Assembly: GCA_016789265.1 (NCBI GenBank)
Contig: JAEUQK010000004.1
Coordinates: 1 to 64,000, forward strand
Length of the DNA: 64,000 bases
DNA from: Blastocatellia bacterium
GTDB lineage: Bacteria; Acidobacteriota; Blastocatellia; Pyrinomonadales; Pyrinomonadaceae
Direction: 5' to 3'
Both the position numbers and the translations under genes were made by a program. Positions within the stretch are counted from its first letter, which is position 1; each line of letters starts with the position of its first letter. The notes beneath the pieces were generated by a model that did no database searches, was not told the DNA's origin, and saw only the letters and a program-made list of their open reading frames with translations. Shown in pieces: positions 6,968 through 15,981 of the stretch.

Positions 6968-6997
6968 CATTGTATGCAGGGCGATCTACATACAATG
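6968..6997 (-). promoter_or_regulatory. Inverted repeat, possible operator of the minus-strand XRE gene
   Basis: CATTGTATG (6968-6976) and CATACAATG (6989-6997) are perfect inverted copies with a 12-base spacer, giving a centre-to-centre distance of 21 bases (two helical turns). That geometry suits a dimeric helix-turn-helix regulator. The site is about 125 bases upstream of the XRE start at 6844. Confidence 0.45.
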
Positions 6998-7248
6998 GGT
7001 AGCACCGGCGCGAGTGCGGATTTGGGAATTCGGAGGGCGAAATGGATCGTGTGGAATGCGTGATATGGGAGACGGCTCCCAAATTACACAAATCACACAG
7101 ATCGGGCCCGAGATCACAGATCTGTGACAAATTGGCACACGTACATTCGGCGTTTAAGCCCCTTTTGGCGCAAAAAACGGCACTCGACGTGCCGTTCTGG
7201 TATTTGTTTGGATAGCCGCGATACCGGCCCCGATACCCGCCCCTAAGC

Positions 7249-7788
7249 TCAGCCGATGAACATATCCTCGTCCATATAGACGCGGTCGAGCTGCTTTGGC
7301 GCCGGGGCAAACAGCACTTCGAGTCCCTTTCGGACGCCCGCCATTATCGCGGCGATCTCGCGTGCAGGTTCGACTATTTTTCGCTGGACAAACTCGGTCG
7401 TGTCGACGACCTGGCCGTGCGTGCGGTCGATGGTATCGCTGACCATTTCGACCTTGTCGCGTGCGACAAGCGCCGTCGAGCTGACAAGCGAACGAAGCTC
7501 GGCAACTTCTTCCTTGATGAGCTCGGTCGATTCGGCAAGGTGCTTTGTAGCTATGGCTAGATTGGTCGCGACCTCGGTAAACTGGACCGACATTTCCTTG
7601 CCCTGAACGCTTATCGCATTAACCTGCGTTATCAGCGGATCGACGCGTTCTTCTACGCGTTGGACGGTAGCTGTAACACGGCGAACCGTCATCGCAACCG
7701 CGATCAGCGCGATCGCCATCACGATAAAGCACACGGCTATGACGATCGAGGCGATCATCATCCAAAATTGCGGGTCGCTGGCATTCAT
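7249..7788 (-). CDS. DUF948-like membrane-anchored coiled-coil protein
   Basis: A 179-residue protein with one N-terminal membrane helix (about residues 9-34), then a long charged helical region with regular heptads to about residue 150. This is the build of DUF948-type proteins of unknown function, which often sit next to YtxH proteins as here. It follows the ytxH-like gene by about 106 bases on the same strand. The C-terminus (KQLDRVYMDEDMFIG) is acidic. A scaffold or envelope-stress role is inference. Confidence 0.7.
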   Translation of the reverse strand: MNASDPQFWMMIASIVIAVCFIVMAIALIAVAMTVRRVTATVQRVEERVDPLITQVNAISVQGKEMSVQFTEVATNLAIATKHLAESTELIKEEVAELRSLVSSTALVARDKVEMVSDTIDRTHGQVVDTTEFVQRKIVEPAREIAAIMAGVRKGLEVLFAPAPKQLDRVYMDEDMFIG

Positions 7789-7894
7789 GTTCTCTTCCAG
7801 TGTTGCGTGAAAAGAGACGAGTGACGAGCCGAATGCGACAAACCAGTGTTTTTCAACCGATCATCACAATTGACCCATCACAGTCGTCATAGTT

Positions 7895-8329
7895 CTAACT
7901 GTTCTCTTCCTTTACCGGATAGCTCGGCCGGCCTTCGGTAATGGACTTTGCCTCGGTCTTTCGCTTTTCGGCAACGTAGGCTTCTTTCCCTGCCTCGACA
8001 GCCGCGGTGAACGGGTTTGCCGTGTTTGCCGCCGCAGTGCGTGCCTTTTCGGCAAACTCGCCCGCTTTTTCCTGAGCCGTCTGGTAATACTCGGCGGCCT
8101 TTTCGCGGCCGACCTCGTAATATTCGCCGGCCCGTTCCTGCAGTTGAGCAGCCGTTTCCTTGCCCTTTTCGATGCCCTTACGCGTCGCGTCGGCAATATC
8201 GCCGCGAAGCTCCACACCGGACTTCGGCGCGAAAAGAAGTGCGATTATGGCACCTATACCGCCGCCGATGAGCAAATAGGTCAGTTTCGTACTGACATTC
8301 GAATCTTCTCGTTCATACTCGTTTCGCAT
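7895..8329 (-). CDS. YtxH domain-containing protein
   Basis: A 144-residue protein with a glycine-rich membrane segment (YLLIGGGIGAIIALLFAPKSG), followed by a long Ala/Glu/Lys-rich helix with repeated EKA and QEKAGE patterns. This is the YtxH/gas-vesicle-like family, generally linked to stress and of unclear function. The ATG at 8329 is chosen because AGGAGA lies five bases upstream; an in-frame ATG 18 bases earlier lacks such a site. The DUF948-like gene follows downstream, and lepA is divergent. Confidence 0.85.
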   Translation of the reverse strand: MRNEYEREDSNVSTKLTYLLIGGGIGAIIALLFAPKSGVELRGDIADATRKGIEKGKETAAQLQERAGEYYEVGREKAAEYYQTAQEKAGEFAEKARTAAANTANPFTAAVEAGKEAYVAEKRKTEAKSITEGRPSYPVKEENS

Positions 8330-8490
8330 AAAATCTCCTGTACTCAATCAATACAAAATGATCACTCGGAATTGGTCAGGTGCTTTAACTATAACAAGAA
8401 ACAATGGTTTAGACAATAAAAATCGGCTTTGCGGCCGTATTCGTGCAGTATTTTGGGCGTTCTGCTAATGTAATAGATTGCTTTTTGTTT

Positions 8491-10293
8491 ATGGATCGCG
8501 ACCTTATCAGAAACTTTTCGATCATTGCTCATATCGACCACGGTAAATCGACCCTGGCCGATCGAATCCTGCAGTTAACCGGTGCCGTTGCCGACCGCGA
8601 CATGGAAGACCAGCTGCTGGACGACATGGACCTCGAGCGTGAACGCGGCATCACGATCAAGGCACACGCAGTGCGTCTTGATTACAAGGCAAAGGACGGA
8701 AAACAGTACGTTCTGAACCTGATCGACACCCCCGGACACGTCGATTTTTCGTATGAGGTTTCGCGTTCCCTTTCCGCATGCGAAGGCGCTCTCCTTGTGG
8801 TTGACGCTTCGCAGGGCGTCGAGGCGCAGACCCTCGCGAACACGTATCTCGCTATCGAAAACGACCTGGAGCTGATACCGGTCCTTAACAAGATCGACCT
8901 TCCGTCTGCCGAGCCCGACCGGATCAAGGAACAGATCGAGACCATCATCGGGCTGGACACGACACATACAGTTCTTGCATCTGCAAAAACGGGTGTCGGC
9001 ATCGGAGACATTCTCGAAGAGATCGTGAAAGACGTTCCCGCTCCGAAAGGCGATGAACAGGCACCCCTGAAGGCTCTGATATTTGATAGTTGGTACGACA
9101 GTTATCGCGGAGTTATAGTGCTTTTCCGCATCATCGACGGAAAGATCAAAAAGGGGACCAAGATCAAGTTTTTCAACACGGGACGTGAATATCTGGTGGA
9201 AACGCTCGGCGTCAACAAGCCGCGGCCAACTCCGATAGACGAACTTGGGCCGGGCGAAGTTGGCTTCCTTACCGCATCGATCAAGACGGTCGCAGACGTA
9301 CAGATCGGCGATACGATCACGGAAGCCGCAAACCCGACCAAAGAACCGTTTCCGGGATTTCAGGAAGTTAAGCCTATGGTCTTCGCAGGGCTTTACCCGA
9401 CCGATTCAGCGCAATACGAAGATCTTCGCGATGCAATGGAAAAGCTGCGGCTCAACGATGCTTCGTTCTTTTTCGAACCGGAAAGCTCCACCGCGCTCGG
9501 GTTTGGATTCCGCTGCGGCTTTCTCGGCCTGCTCCACATGGAGATCGTGCAGGAACGCCTTGAACGCGAGTTTGATCTTGACCTTATTACAACGGCTCCG
9601 GGTGTACGTTACCGCGTGACAACGACAGACGGCGCCGTCGCCGAGATCGATTCGCCCTCAAAGATGCCTGACACGGGCCGTATCGCCAAGATCGAAGAGC
9701 CGTTCATCGAAGCGACGATCCTGACAAACGATGAGTTTCTTGGCGGGATCTTGCCGCTGCTGGACGAGAAACGCGGCGTTCAGAAAAAGTTTGAGTACAT
9801 AACTACCAATCGCGTGATGCTCGTTTACGAACTGCCGTTAAACGAGATCGTTCTGGATTTTTACGACCGGCTCAAGAGCGTTTCGCGTGGATATGCGTCG
9901 CTGGACTACCATTTGTCCGGCTACCAGGAATCGAAACTCGTGAAGCTCGACATTCTTGTTTCGGGCGAACCGGTCGATGCACTCTCGCTGATCCTGCACA
10001 ATGACACGGCAACAGCAAAAGGCCGCCTCCTGACCGCGAAAATGAAGGAACTTATACCGCGGCAGATGTTCGAGGTCGCCATTCAAGCCGCGATCGGCAA
10101 CAAGGTCATCGCCCGCGAGACCGTGAAAGCAATGGGCAAAAACGTGATCGCCAAGTGCTACGGCGGCGACATCTCACGCAAACGGAAGTTGCTTGAGAAA
10201 CAAAAGGAAGGCAAAAAACGAATGAAAAAGGTCGGCCGCGTAGAGATACCGCAAGAAGCGTTTCTCGCGGTTTTAAAAGTCAACGAATCGTAA
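8491..10293 (+). CDS. lepA: Elongation factor 4 (LepA), ribosome back-translocating GTPase
   Basis: A 600-residue translational GTPase that acts on stalled or mistranslocated ribosomes. The G1 motif AHIDHGKST, the switch-region sequence RERGITIKA, the G3 motif DTPGHVDF and the G4 motif NKID are present. The LepA-specific C-terminal domain ends with the lysine-rich [17 protein letters not shown] and [13 protein letters not shown]. The ATG at 8491 is chosen because the conserved N-terminus [18 protein letters not shown] begins there; the frame extends 16 codons upstream without conservation. Confidence 0.97.
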   Translation: MDRDLIRNFSIIAHIDHGKSTLADRILQLTGAVADRDMEDQLLDDMDLERERGITIKAHAVRLDYKAKDGKQYVLNLIDTPGHVDFSYEVSRSLSACEGALLVVDASQGVEAQTLANTYLAIENDLELIPVLNKIDLPSAEPDRIKEQIETIIGLDTTHTVLASAKTGVGIGDILEEIVKDVPAPKGDEQAPLKALIFDSWYDSYRGVIVLFRIIDGKIKKGTKIKFFNTGREYLVETLGVNKPRPTPIDELGPGEVGFLTASIKTVADVQIGDTITEAANPTKEPFPGFQEVKPMVFAGLYPTDSAQYEDLRDAMEKLRLNDASFFFEPESSTALGFGFRCGFLGLLHMEIVQERLEREFDLDLITTAPGVRYRVTTTDGAVAEIDSPSKMPDTGRIAKIEEPFIEATILTNDEFLGGILPLLDEKRGVQKKFEYITTNRVMLVYELPLNEIVLDFYDRLKSVSRGYASLDYHLSGYQESKLVKLDILVSGEPVDALSLILHNDTATAKGRLLTAKMKELIPRQMFEVAIQAAIGNKVIARETVKAMGKNVIAKCYGGDISRKRKLLEKQKEGKKRMKKVGRVEIPQEAFLAVLKVNES

Positions 10294-10312
10294 CTGTTGT
10301 AATATTCGGAAC

Positions 10313-10891
10313 ATGTACGGCGATCCTGATGACTATTCCCCGTTCGAACGGATCTGGCAGATGATCTGGGACAGGTTCGGATTCATTATTCCGCTGCGGA
10401 TAATATGCAGGCCCGAAACCCTGACCATCATTGATTACCGACCTACGGGACTGATGTTCCTTACGACCTTGGGTTTTCTGGGTTTTGCGGCGGCATTCGG
10501 TTTTCTCTTATATAAGACATGGGCGTTCGATTCATTCGGCCTTTGGACGTTATTGATCATTGCGATCATATGCCTTGCACTTTCATTCCGCGGGACGATC
10601 CGCGAGGTCTATTTCTTTGACAAGACCGCAGACAGCTACGTTTTCGTTCGCCAGTTCATCCATCGCAAAGAGTTGATCGAGGGATCGATGAGCCAATTCA
10701 CCGGTGCTTATGTAAAGACCCAGACGAACGACGAAAGCGAGTCGTATTTTGTGATGTTAAACCAGGAAGGTATGTTCCTCACCGGCATGAGCGAACAGAC
10801 TCTACGCGAGTCTGTTCCTATCTTCAATTCGTTCGACAGAGAAAGCGATATCGCAAATGCGATATCCGCCTTTCTTCCCTCGAAACGCTGA
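10313..10891 (+). CDS. Hypothetical two-helix membrane protein
   Basis: A 192-residue protein with no family I recognise. After a hydrophilic N-terminus it has two adjacent membrane helices (about residues 46-66 and 73-92), followed by a soluble region of mixed strand and helix ending in NAISAFLPSKR. It starts 19 bases after lepA and may be co-transcribed with it. Its stop codon is one base from the stop of the convergent esterase gene. Confidence 0.7.
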   Translation: MYGDPDDYSPFERIWQMIWDRFGFIIPLRIICRPETLTIIDYRPTGLMFLTTLGFLGFAAAFGFLLYKTWAFDSFGLWTLLIIAIICLALSFRGTIREVYFFDKTADSYVFVRQFIHRKELIEGSMSQFTGAYVKTQTNDESESYFVMLNQEGMFLTGMSEQTLRESVPIFNSFDRESDIANAISAFLPSKR

Positions 10892-10892
10892 T

Positions 10893-12413
10893 CTACTTCG
10901 CGGCGGCTTTCGCCTTATAGTTTGGCCGAGCGACCTTGTACATTTCCCACTGGATCTTCTCCATCAGACCTTCGTTGTAGAGGTCGAAGTGTGTCTTGCC
11001 ATCCAGGTATTCGATCCTGGCGTCGCTGCCGAGCTTCTTGAGTTCGGCATCGAGAAGTCGGACCGATTCGTCAAGATGAAACGTGTCCGCCGTACCGACC
11101 CAAATGTGGAGCTTGCCTTTCAGTTTCGGGCCGAGCGTTTTCCAGTTCTCACGAAGCAGTTTTGAGATGTCGTACTTTTCCCAGGCCCTTGCTACGAAAG
11201 GATCGATGCGTCCGGTCTCAACATCAAAAAGCGGCATAGGCTGGCCGTCATCTCCCTTCGGCGAAAAGACCGCGTTAAACGACGCAAACTGCCCTCCGTA
11301 ATAACCGATAACAAATTCCTGCTGTGCATATTGCTTAACGGTCATCAGCTCTTTGCTCTGGTCACGTACGAGGTTATATTCCTTGCCGCTCGCGTCCGAG
11401 TAAGCACTTTTATTTGTGTAAAGGTCGGGCCCGGTGAAGTTTCGAAAATCGACCGGATCTGGCGACGTTGACCATGTACCGCCGAAAAACTCGGGATGAT
11501 TAACCATTACCCAAAGCGTAGTCCAGCCGCCTGATGAATGCCCCGTGAGAAATCGCCCGCTCGGCTTAGCATCCATCCGAAACTGCTTTTCGAGATAGGG
11601 AATAAATTCTTTAACGAGCGCCGTTCCCCAAGGACCGTTGTTTGCGGAATCCGCAAATACGCTGTGGCCAAGCGGTACGTGGGCTTCGAGAAACACATTG
11701 ATCATCTCGGGGCGTTTCCCTTCGAGCATTTCCTTTTCGCGCTGTGCCGCACCGCGAAGCGGATTCAGACGCGTTCCGCCATAACCGCTTACGTTATAGA
11801 TAACAGGATACTTCTGTGTTGACTTGTCATATCCCGGAGGCAGGATAACGGACGCGGTCATTTTGATCGGCCTACCCCAAAACGCCGAAAGCACTGGACT
11901 TTCAAATTCCACGAGGCGCGCATTGGCCGGAACCTCCACCTTTCGTTCGGGCATCGCTTTGTAGAGCGTCAGATCGGCTGAAGTAAATGGTGCCGAGGCC
12001 TTTACCACTTGGCTATAGAGATCGCCCGGTCCGGGGCCGTTGTAAGTATAGGAATGGTCGCGGTCCAGCAATGCGAATATCTGGTAATTGCCGGCCGGTA
12101 CGGATGAAAATGGAGAAGGAAATGAAAGTTCGTCCGGATCGATCTCGATGGCCCCGCCCGGTGCGAGATTCTTTATTTCCTTTCCCGAAACCCACACCGC
12201 ATTGGGATCGGTGAAATCGGTGCCAAAGCCGTCGGTCGGCTTGCCGTCGTCCTTACGCATAAAGATCAGGAGCCGGCCCGAGAACGGCGCGGTCACGCCG
12301 TCGATCTTTTCAGCGACTTGCACCCTGAACATTATCGGGGTTGCGGCCGCAAGCTGTGCGGTAAACGTGAGAACAAAAAGAACGCACGAAATTATTGCCA
12401 GTTGTTTTTTCAT
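10893..12413 (-). CDS. Secreted alpha/beta-hydrolase esterase
   Basis: A 506-residue exported protein with a signal peptide ending near AAATP (residue about 25). The N-terminal third (to about 170) is a beta-rich region. The catalytic domain follows: a strand and PVIYNVSGYGGTRL oxyanion region, the nucleophile motif GHSSGGW, and a likely catalytic His in KTHFDLYNEG near the C-terminus. The domain resembles esterase D/enterochelin-esterase-type enzymes. The substrate is unknown; a periplasmic or surface ester, peptide or polyketide-like substrate is possible. It lies next to another secreted serine hydrolase on the same strand. Confidence 0.82.
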   Translation of the reverse strand: MKKQLAIISCVLFVLTFTAQLAAATPIMFRVQVAEKIDGVTAPFSGRLLIFMRKDDGKPTDGFGTDFTDPNAVWVSGKEIKNLAPGGAIEIDPDELSFPSPFSSVPAGNYQIFALLDRDHSYTYNGPGPGDLYSQVVKASAPFTSADLTLYKAMPERKVEVPANARLVEFESPVLSAFWGRPIKMTASVILPPGYDKSTQKYPVIYNVSGYGGTRLNPLRGAAQREKEMLEGKRPEMINVFLEAHVPLGHSVFADSANNGPWGTALVKEFIPYLEKQFRMDAKPSGRFLTGHSSGGWTTLWVMVNHPEFFGGTWSTSPDPVDFRNFTGPDLYTNKSAYSDASGKEYNLVRDQSKELMTVKQYAQQEFVIGYYGGQFASFNAVFSPKGDDGQPMPLFDVETGRIDPFVARAWEKYDISKLLRENWKTLGPKLKGKLHIWVGTADTFHLDESVRLLDAELKKLGSDARIEYLDGKTHFDLYNEGLMEKIQWEMYKVARPNYKAKAAAK

Positions 12414-12505
12414 ATTGTCGTGTAACTAAACGGCAAAACAGCGCGAATGTTTCACGCTGCTGTGCAAAACTGGATACACCGCCAAACCGCGGAACGTGAC
12501 GACAA

Positions 12506-13870
12506 TTATTCTTTCCGGGCCGCTTTCGTAGTTCGGCCCGCCTGTTGAAATTCGAGGCCCGTCACTTTTCCATCAGCGTCTTTCACGAACGTGATCTGTG
12601 CATCAACCACCTTTAGGAAAAACTTTGAATCGCTTTCTGCGAACATCTCGGCCGCGTTCGGCTGTCCCGTAGGTTGAAACGTCAAACCGCTTGCCGTGCG
12701 CGCAATGGAGAGTATGAGTCCCGGAGCGACCTGGTATTGTCCAGCATACGAATCAAGCAGCTTCGCATCGACGGCGACCGTCTTGCGTTCCTGCGGAACG
12801 GCATATTTCTCGCCGAATACGATCGATTCGAGATCGCGGGAGACCAAGCTCGCTAGAACCGCATCACTGTTTAATAAAACGATGACGACGACCTTTTCGA
12901 CGGGTAAGATCGCGATGTTTGACGAAAAACCGTCGATACCTCCGGCATGAGCGATGCGCTCGCGGCCTGAAATGGCTCCTTTTCCGATTCCGTATCCATA
13001 ACCGTTTAGGTTGGGTGTAAGCATCGCTGAAAGCGAATCAGTTTTCAAAAGATCTCCGCCCAGTAATGCTTCCTGCCATTTGTAGAGGTCTCCGACGGTG
13101 GAGTACAAGGCTCCGGCGGCATACGGCACCTGCATACTGATGGCCGCCGCCGGAACGACCTCGTCACCGCGTTTCGAATACCCGAGCGCCGCATTCGGCA
13201 ACCGCTCTTTACCAAAGTCGTAGCCGGTGTCGGTGAGCTTCAGACGGTCAAAGATGCTTTCTTTGAGAAACGAATCGTATGTTTTTCCCGAAGTCTTTTC
13301 GATGATAATGCCGAGGATGGTGTAGTTCGTATTGCTGTATTCGAATTTCTCTCCCGGCGTCGACCTCAGCGGGAGAGATTTCACCATCGCGAGCACATCG
13401 TAAGGTTTCAGGTCTTCGCTCTTCTTGGAGCGGAATTCGGGCAATGCAGTAAAGTTCGTGATCCCCGATGTGTGCGAAAGCAGTTGATGGATGGTCACCT
13501 GTTTCCATGTTTCAGGGCAATCCTCAAGGTACTTACACGCTGGATCTTTGACCGAAAGCTTTCCCTTTTCCTGCAGCAAGAGGACTGCAGCGGCCGTGAA
13601 CTGTTTGGTTATCGAACCGATGCGAAACTTGGTATTAGGCGCATTCGGCACCTTGGCCTCGGCGTCGGCATAACCATAACCACGGTTGACTATCCGTTCG
13701 CCATTTCGCGAGATAAGCACGGTTCCGCCCACGCCCTTCACCTTAAGAAGTGCGTTCATGTATTCGTCGGTCTTTGCGGCTATATCCGCTGCGGACGGCT
13801 GTATCTGTGCGTGGGCACAAATAGCAACGGCTAGAAAAGCAATGATCGTCGAGAAATAGCGTGCGAACAT
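12506..13870 (-). CDS. Secreted serine hydrolase of the beta-lactamase/PBP class C fold
   Basis: A 454-residue exported enzyme. The signal peptide (FARYFSTIIAFLAVAICAHAQ) is cleaved around residue 21. The active-site motifs of the fold are all present: SITK (SxxK), YSNTNY (YxN) and HAGGIDGFSS (HxG). A C-terminal beta domain of about 110 residues follows. The family includes D-alanyl peptidases and esterases, and the substrate cannot be read here. The ATG at 13870 has an AAAGG site upstream and avoids overlap with the preceding gene. It is probably co-transcribed with the small secreted-protein gene upstream. Confidence 0.9.
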   Translation of the reverse strand: MFARYFSTIIAFLAVAICAHAQIQPSAADIAAKTDEYMNALLKVKGVGGTVLISRNGERIVNRGYGYADAEAKVPNAPNTKFRIGSITKQFTAAAVLLLQEKGKLSVKDPACKYLEDCPETWKQVTIHQLLSHTSGITNFTALPEFRSKKSEDLKPYDVLAMVKSLPLRSTPGEKFEYSNTNYTILGIIIEKTSGKTYDSFLKESIFDRLKLTDTGYDFGKERLPNAALGYSKRGDEVVPAAAISMQVPYAAGALYSTVGDLYKWQEALLGGDLLKTDSLSAMLTPNLNGYGYGIGKGAISGRERIAHAGGIDGFSSNIAILPVEKVVVIVLLNSDAVLASLVSRDLESIVFGEKYAVPQERKTVAVDAKLLDSYAGQYQVAPGLILSIARTASGLTFQPTGQPNAAEMFAESDSKFFLKVVDAQITFVKDADGKVTGLEFQQAGRTTKAARKE

Positions 13871-13877
13871 ATGATCT

Positions 13878-14378
13878 TTACCTTTCGCGGCCAAAGCAGG
13901 TCTGTGTTTCTCCCTCGGTCAGGCAAAGGACCGGCTTCCCGTAGTCGTCTTCTTTAAGTTCGTATTCGAGCGTTTTCTTTGTCGGCACTTTGTTTGTCTG
14001 TTTGTTGCCGCTCGCGGCGCAAGAATTTGTCGATTTCCAAAAGTCCTTCGCCGGGTTCAAATAGATGGTCGAACCTTCGACTGTGTATCTTCCGGTGATC
14101 TGGTTGAAAAGCGTGTTGTTGCAATTGTACATGTTCATCTCCATATAACCGATGAACTCATAATTGCCGTTTGCGAGAAAATTGTACGTGAATAGATGGC
14201 TGCGTCCGCTTTTTGTGGCTCCGGTCACCTGATTCTGATATTGGATCGAGCCGACGCTCGCGTCCTTCCATTTGCCGATGATATCGCTGTTTTGGCCAAG
14301 GGTATTGTATGCCTGAACCACAACAACGATCGTGAAGATCGCGACCCAGATAGCGGTATTTGAGACTTTGCGTAACAT
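13878..14378 (-). CDS. Hypothetical secreted protein
   Basis: A 166-residue protein not recognised. It has a hydrophobic N-terminal segment (AIWVAIFTIVVVVQAY) ending in a plausible signal cleavage site, then a beta-rich mature part with IIGKWKDASVGSIQYQ and YEFIGYMEMNMYNCN. These recall lipocalin-like proteins that report a quantity per molecule, such as those with an IxGKW start. It has several cysteines, suiting an exported location. The ATG at 14378 has GGAG six bases upstream; the longer frame does not look like a signal peptide. The serine hydrolase gene follows seven bases after its stop. Confidence 0.7.
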   Translation of the reverse strand: MLRKVSNTAIWVAIFTIVVVVQAYNTLGQNSDIIGKWKDASVGSIQYQNQVTGATKSGRSHLFTYNFLANGNYEFIGYMEMNMYNCNNTLFNQITGRYTVEGSTIYLNPAKDFWKSTNSCAASGNKQTNKVPTKKTLEYELKEDDYGKPVLCLTEGETQTCFGRER

Positions 14379-14455
14379 AATTGCTCCGTTTTTATGAATG
14401 CGTGCCGGAATTTGCCCGGCACATTCAATTACGCGGAGGAATCTGTTCGTTCGTA

Positions 14456-15805
14456 TCAACCGATAACCGTTGCCAAAAAACGATCGACATCTTTCTTTAT
14501 CGCATCGAGGTGTTCTTGAGAGACTGCTTCAAAGCGGAGGACGAGGATCGCCTGCGTGTTCGACGCCCGGACCAATCCCCAGCCGTGATCAAAGATGATA
14601 CGTGCACCGTCGATCGTGATCACCTTGTTGGTTTGCGAGAAATGTTGAGCGACTTTCGCAACAACCTCAAACTTTGTCTCGTCGGGACAATCTACGCGGA
14701 GCTCGGGCGTGGAGTAGGTCTCTGGAATACCATCGAACAATTCGGAAAGTTTCTTGTCGGTCTTTGAGAGTATTTCAAGTAGTCGGGCACCCGCATACGC
14801 CGCGTCGTCAAACCCGTAAAAGCGATCGGCAAAAAAGATATGTCCGCTCATCTCTCCTGCAAGTACAGCCCCTGTTTCCTTCATCCGTGATTTGATGATC
14901 GAATGTCCGGCGCGTTCCATGATGGCTGTGCCGCCATGCTTCTCGATATCGTTAAAAAGATTTTGCGAGCATTTGACCTCGGCGATGATCGTCGAACCGG
15001 GACGTTCCGCGAGGACCGTTCGCGAAAGCAGGATCATCAATTCATCTCCCCAGATAATGCGGCCTGTTTCGTCAATGATACCTATGCGGTCGCCATCGCC
15101 GTCGAAGGCGATCCCGACGTCAGCCTTATGTTCATGGACCGCTCTTATCGTGTCCTGTAGATTTTCGGTCACAGTCGGGTCTGGATGGTGATTTGGAAAT
15201 GTCGAATCCGGTTCCGTGAAAAGCTCTACGAGTTCGACCCCAAGGCGATTATAGATCGGAACTGCGGTCACACTGCCCATCCCGTTGCCCGCATCGACGA
15301 CTGCCTTGAGCTTACGCCGGCCAAACGAGATCTTTGAAACAATGTCCGCGACGTAATCGTCCAATACATCTATCGATCCGACAGAGCCGGAGCCTATCTC
15401 AAAAACGCCTGATAAAGCGATCTCTTTGATCTCCTGTATTTGCGAACCGAAAAGCGTAGTGTTCCCGAGACAGATCTTGAAACCATTGTGGTGCGGCGGA
15501 TTGTGCGAACCGGTGATCATTACTCCGCCGTCAACGTCTTTCGTAAACGCCGTGTGATAAAGGACCGGAGTCGGCACCATCCCGATAAGCACGACGTCGC
15601 ATCCGGATGCATTAAGTCCGTGGCTAATTATCTCGCAGAATCTCGGCGAACTTTCCCTGGCGTCGTATCCGATGGCGATCCGCGTTGCGCCATTCTTCAC
15701 AAAGAAAGTTCCGATCGCGCGTGAAAGTATCCCTACCGTTTCGTCGGTCAATTGTTCCCCGACGATACCGCGAATGTCGTATTCCCTGAAAATGTTCGTG
15801 TTCAT
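14456..15805 (-). CDS. Phosphomannomutase/phosphoglucomutase
   Basis: A 449-residue alpha-D-phosphohexomutase interconverting hexose 1- and 6-phosphates, which supplies GDP-mannose or UDP-glucose precursors for surface glycans. The four-domain family shows its motifs: FREYDIRG at the N-terminus, the phosphoserine loop GVMITGSHNPPHHNG, the metal loop FDGDGDRIG, a sugar-binding GEMSGH, and a C-terminal phosphate loop around RASNTQ. The ATG at 15805 is chosen because the conserved N-terminus starts there. It may feed the glycan cluster at 27.8-36 kb, though it is not linked to it. Confidence 0.93.
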   Translation of the reverse strand: MNTNIFREYDIRGIVGEQLTDETVGILSRAIGTFFVKNGATRIAIGYDARESSPRFCEIISHGLNASGCDVVLIGMVPTPVLYHTAFTKDVDGGVMITGSHNPPHHNGFKICLGNTTLFGSQIQEIKEIALSGVFEIGSGSVGSIDVLDDYVADIVSKISFGRRKLKAVVDAGNGMGSVTAVPIYNRLGVELVELFTEPDSTFPNHHPDPTVTENLQDTIRAVHEHKADVGIAFDGDGDRIGIIDETGRIIWGDELMILLSRTVLAERPGSTIIAEVKCSQNLFNDIEKHGGTAIMERAGHSIIKSRMKETGAVLAGEMSGHIFFADRFYGFDDAAYAGARLLEILSKTDKKLSELFDGIPETYSTPELRVDCPDETKFEVVAKVAQHFSQTNKVITIDGARIIFDHGWGLVRASNTQAILVLRFEAVSQEHLDAIKKDVDRFLATVIG

Positions 15806-15876
15806 CGAAAAAAAGGGCGCGCGGTAATTGTTGCGTAAACACGGGCTCGACGCAACAGCAGCGAACAGCCTCGAAA

Positions 15877-15905
15877 GTGTCATCACCGAACTGTTCTGTT
15901 ATACT
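15877..15905 (+). promoter_or_regulatory. Candidate sigma-70-type promoter of the first VWFA gene
   Basis: GTGTCA (15877-15882) and TATACT (15900-15905) are separated by 17 bases and lie about 76 bases before the ATG at 15982. The match to the housekeeping consensus is 4/6 and 5/6. It is read by eye only. Confidence 0.3.
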
Positions 15906-15981
15906 TTGGGTTTGGTTTTGGGCAACAGACAAACGTCTTCGAGCATCGAAAACCATTGAGTTTCACGCAAATTTCTTATCT

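Larger units (their letters stand above)
6845..7248. other. Non-coding right border of the island
   Basis: This 404-base gap has no convincing gene. It holds three 9-base tandem units of the type CACGAATT(A/G) (6897-6923), an inverted repeat with 9-base arms (6968-6997), a stretch of ACACA/CACAGA units (about 7083-7100), the palindrome TCGGGCCCGA (7102-7111) and the palindrome TCACAGATCTGTGA (7114-7127). Similar CACAGATTA-type units recur at 48172-48190 and near 51090 in other intergenic gaps. Confidence 0.5.

Noticed and set aside
7131-7144. 14-base sequence ATTGGCACACGTAC found again at 44583-44596, resembling half of a sigma-54 promoter
   Set aside because: The GG element is present, but no GC element lies at the required spacing in either copy; a chance match is the simpler explanation.
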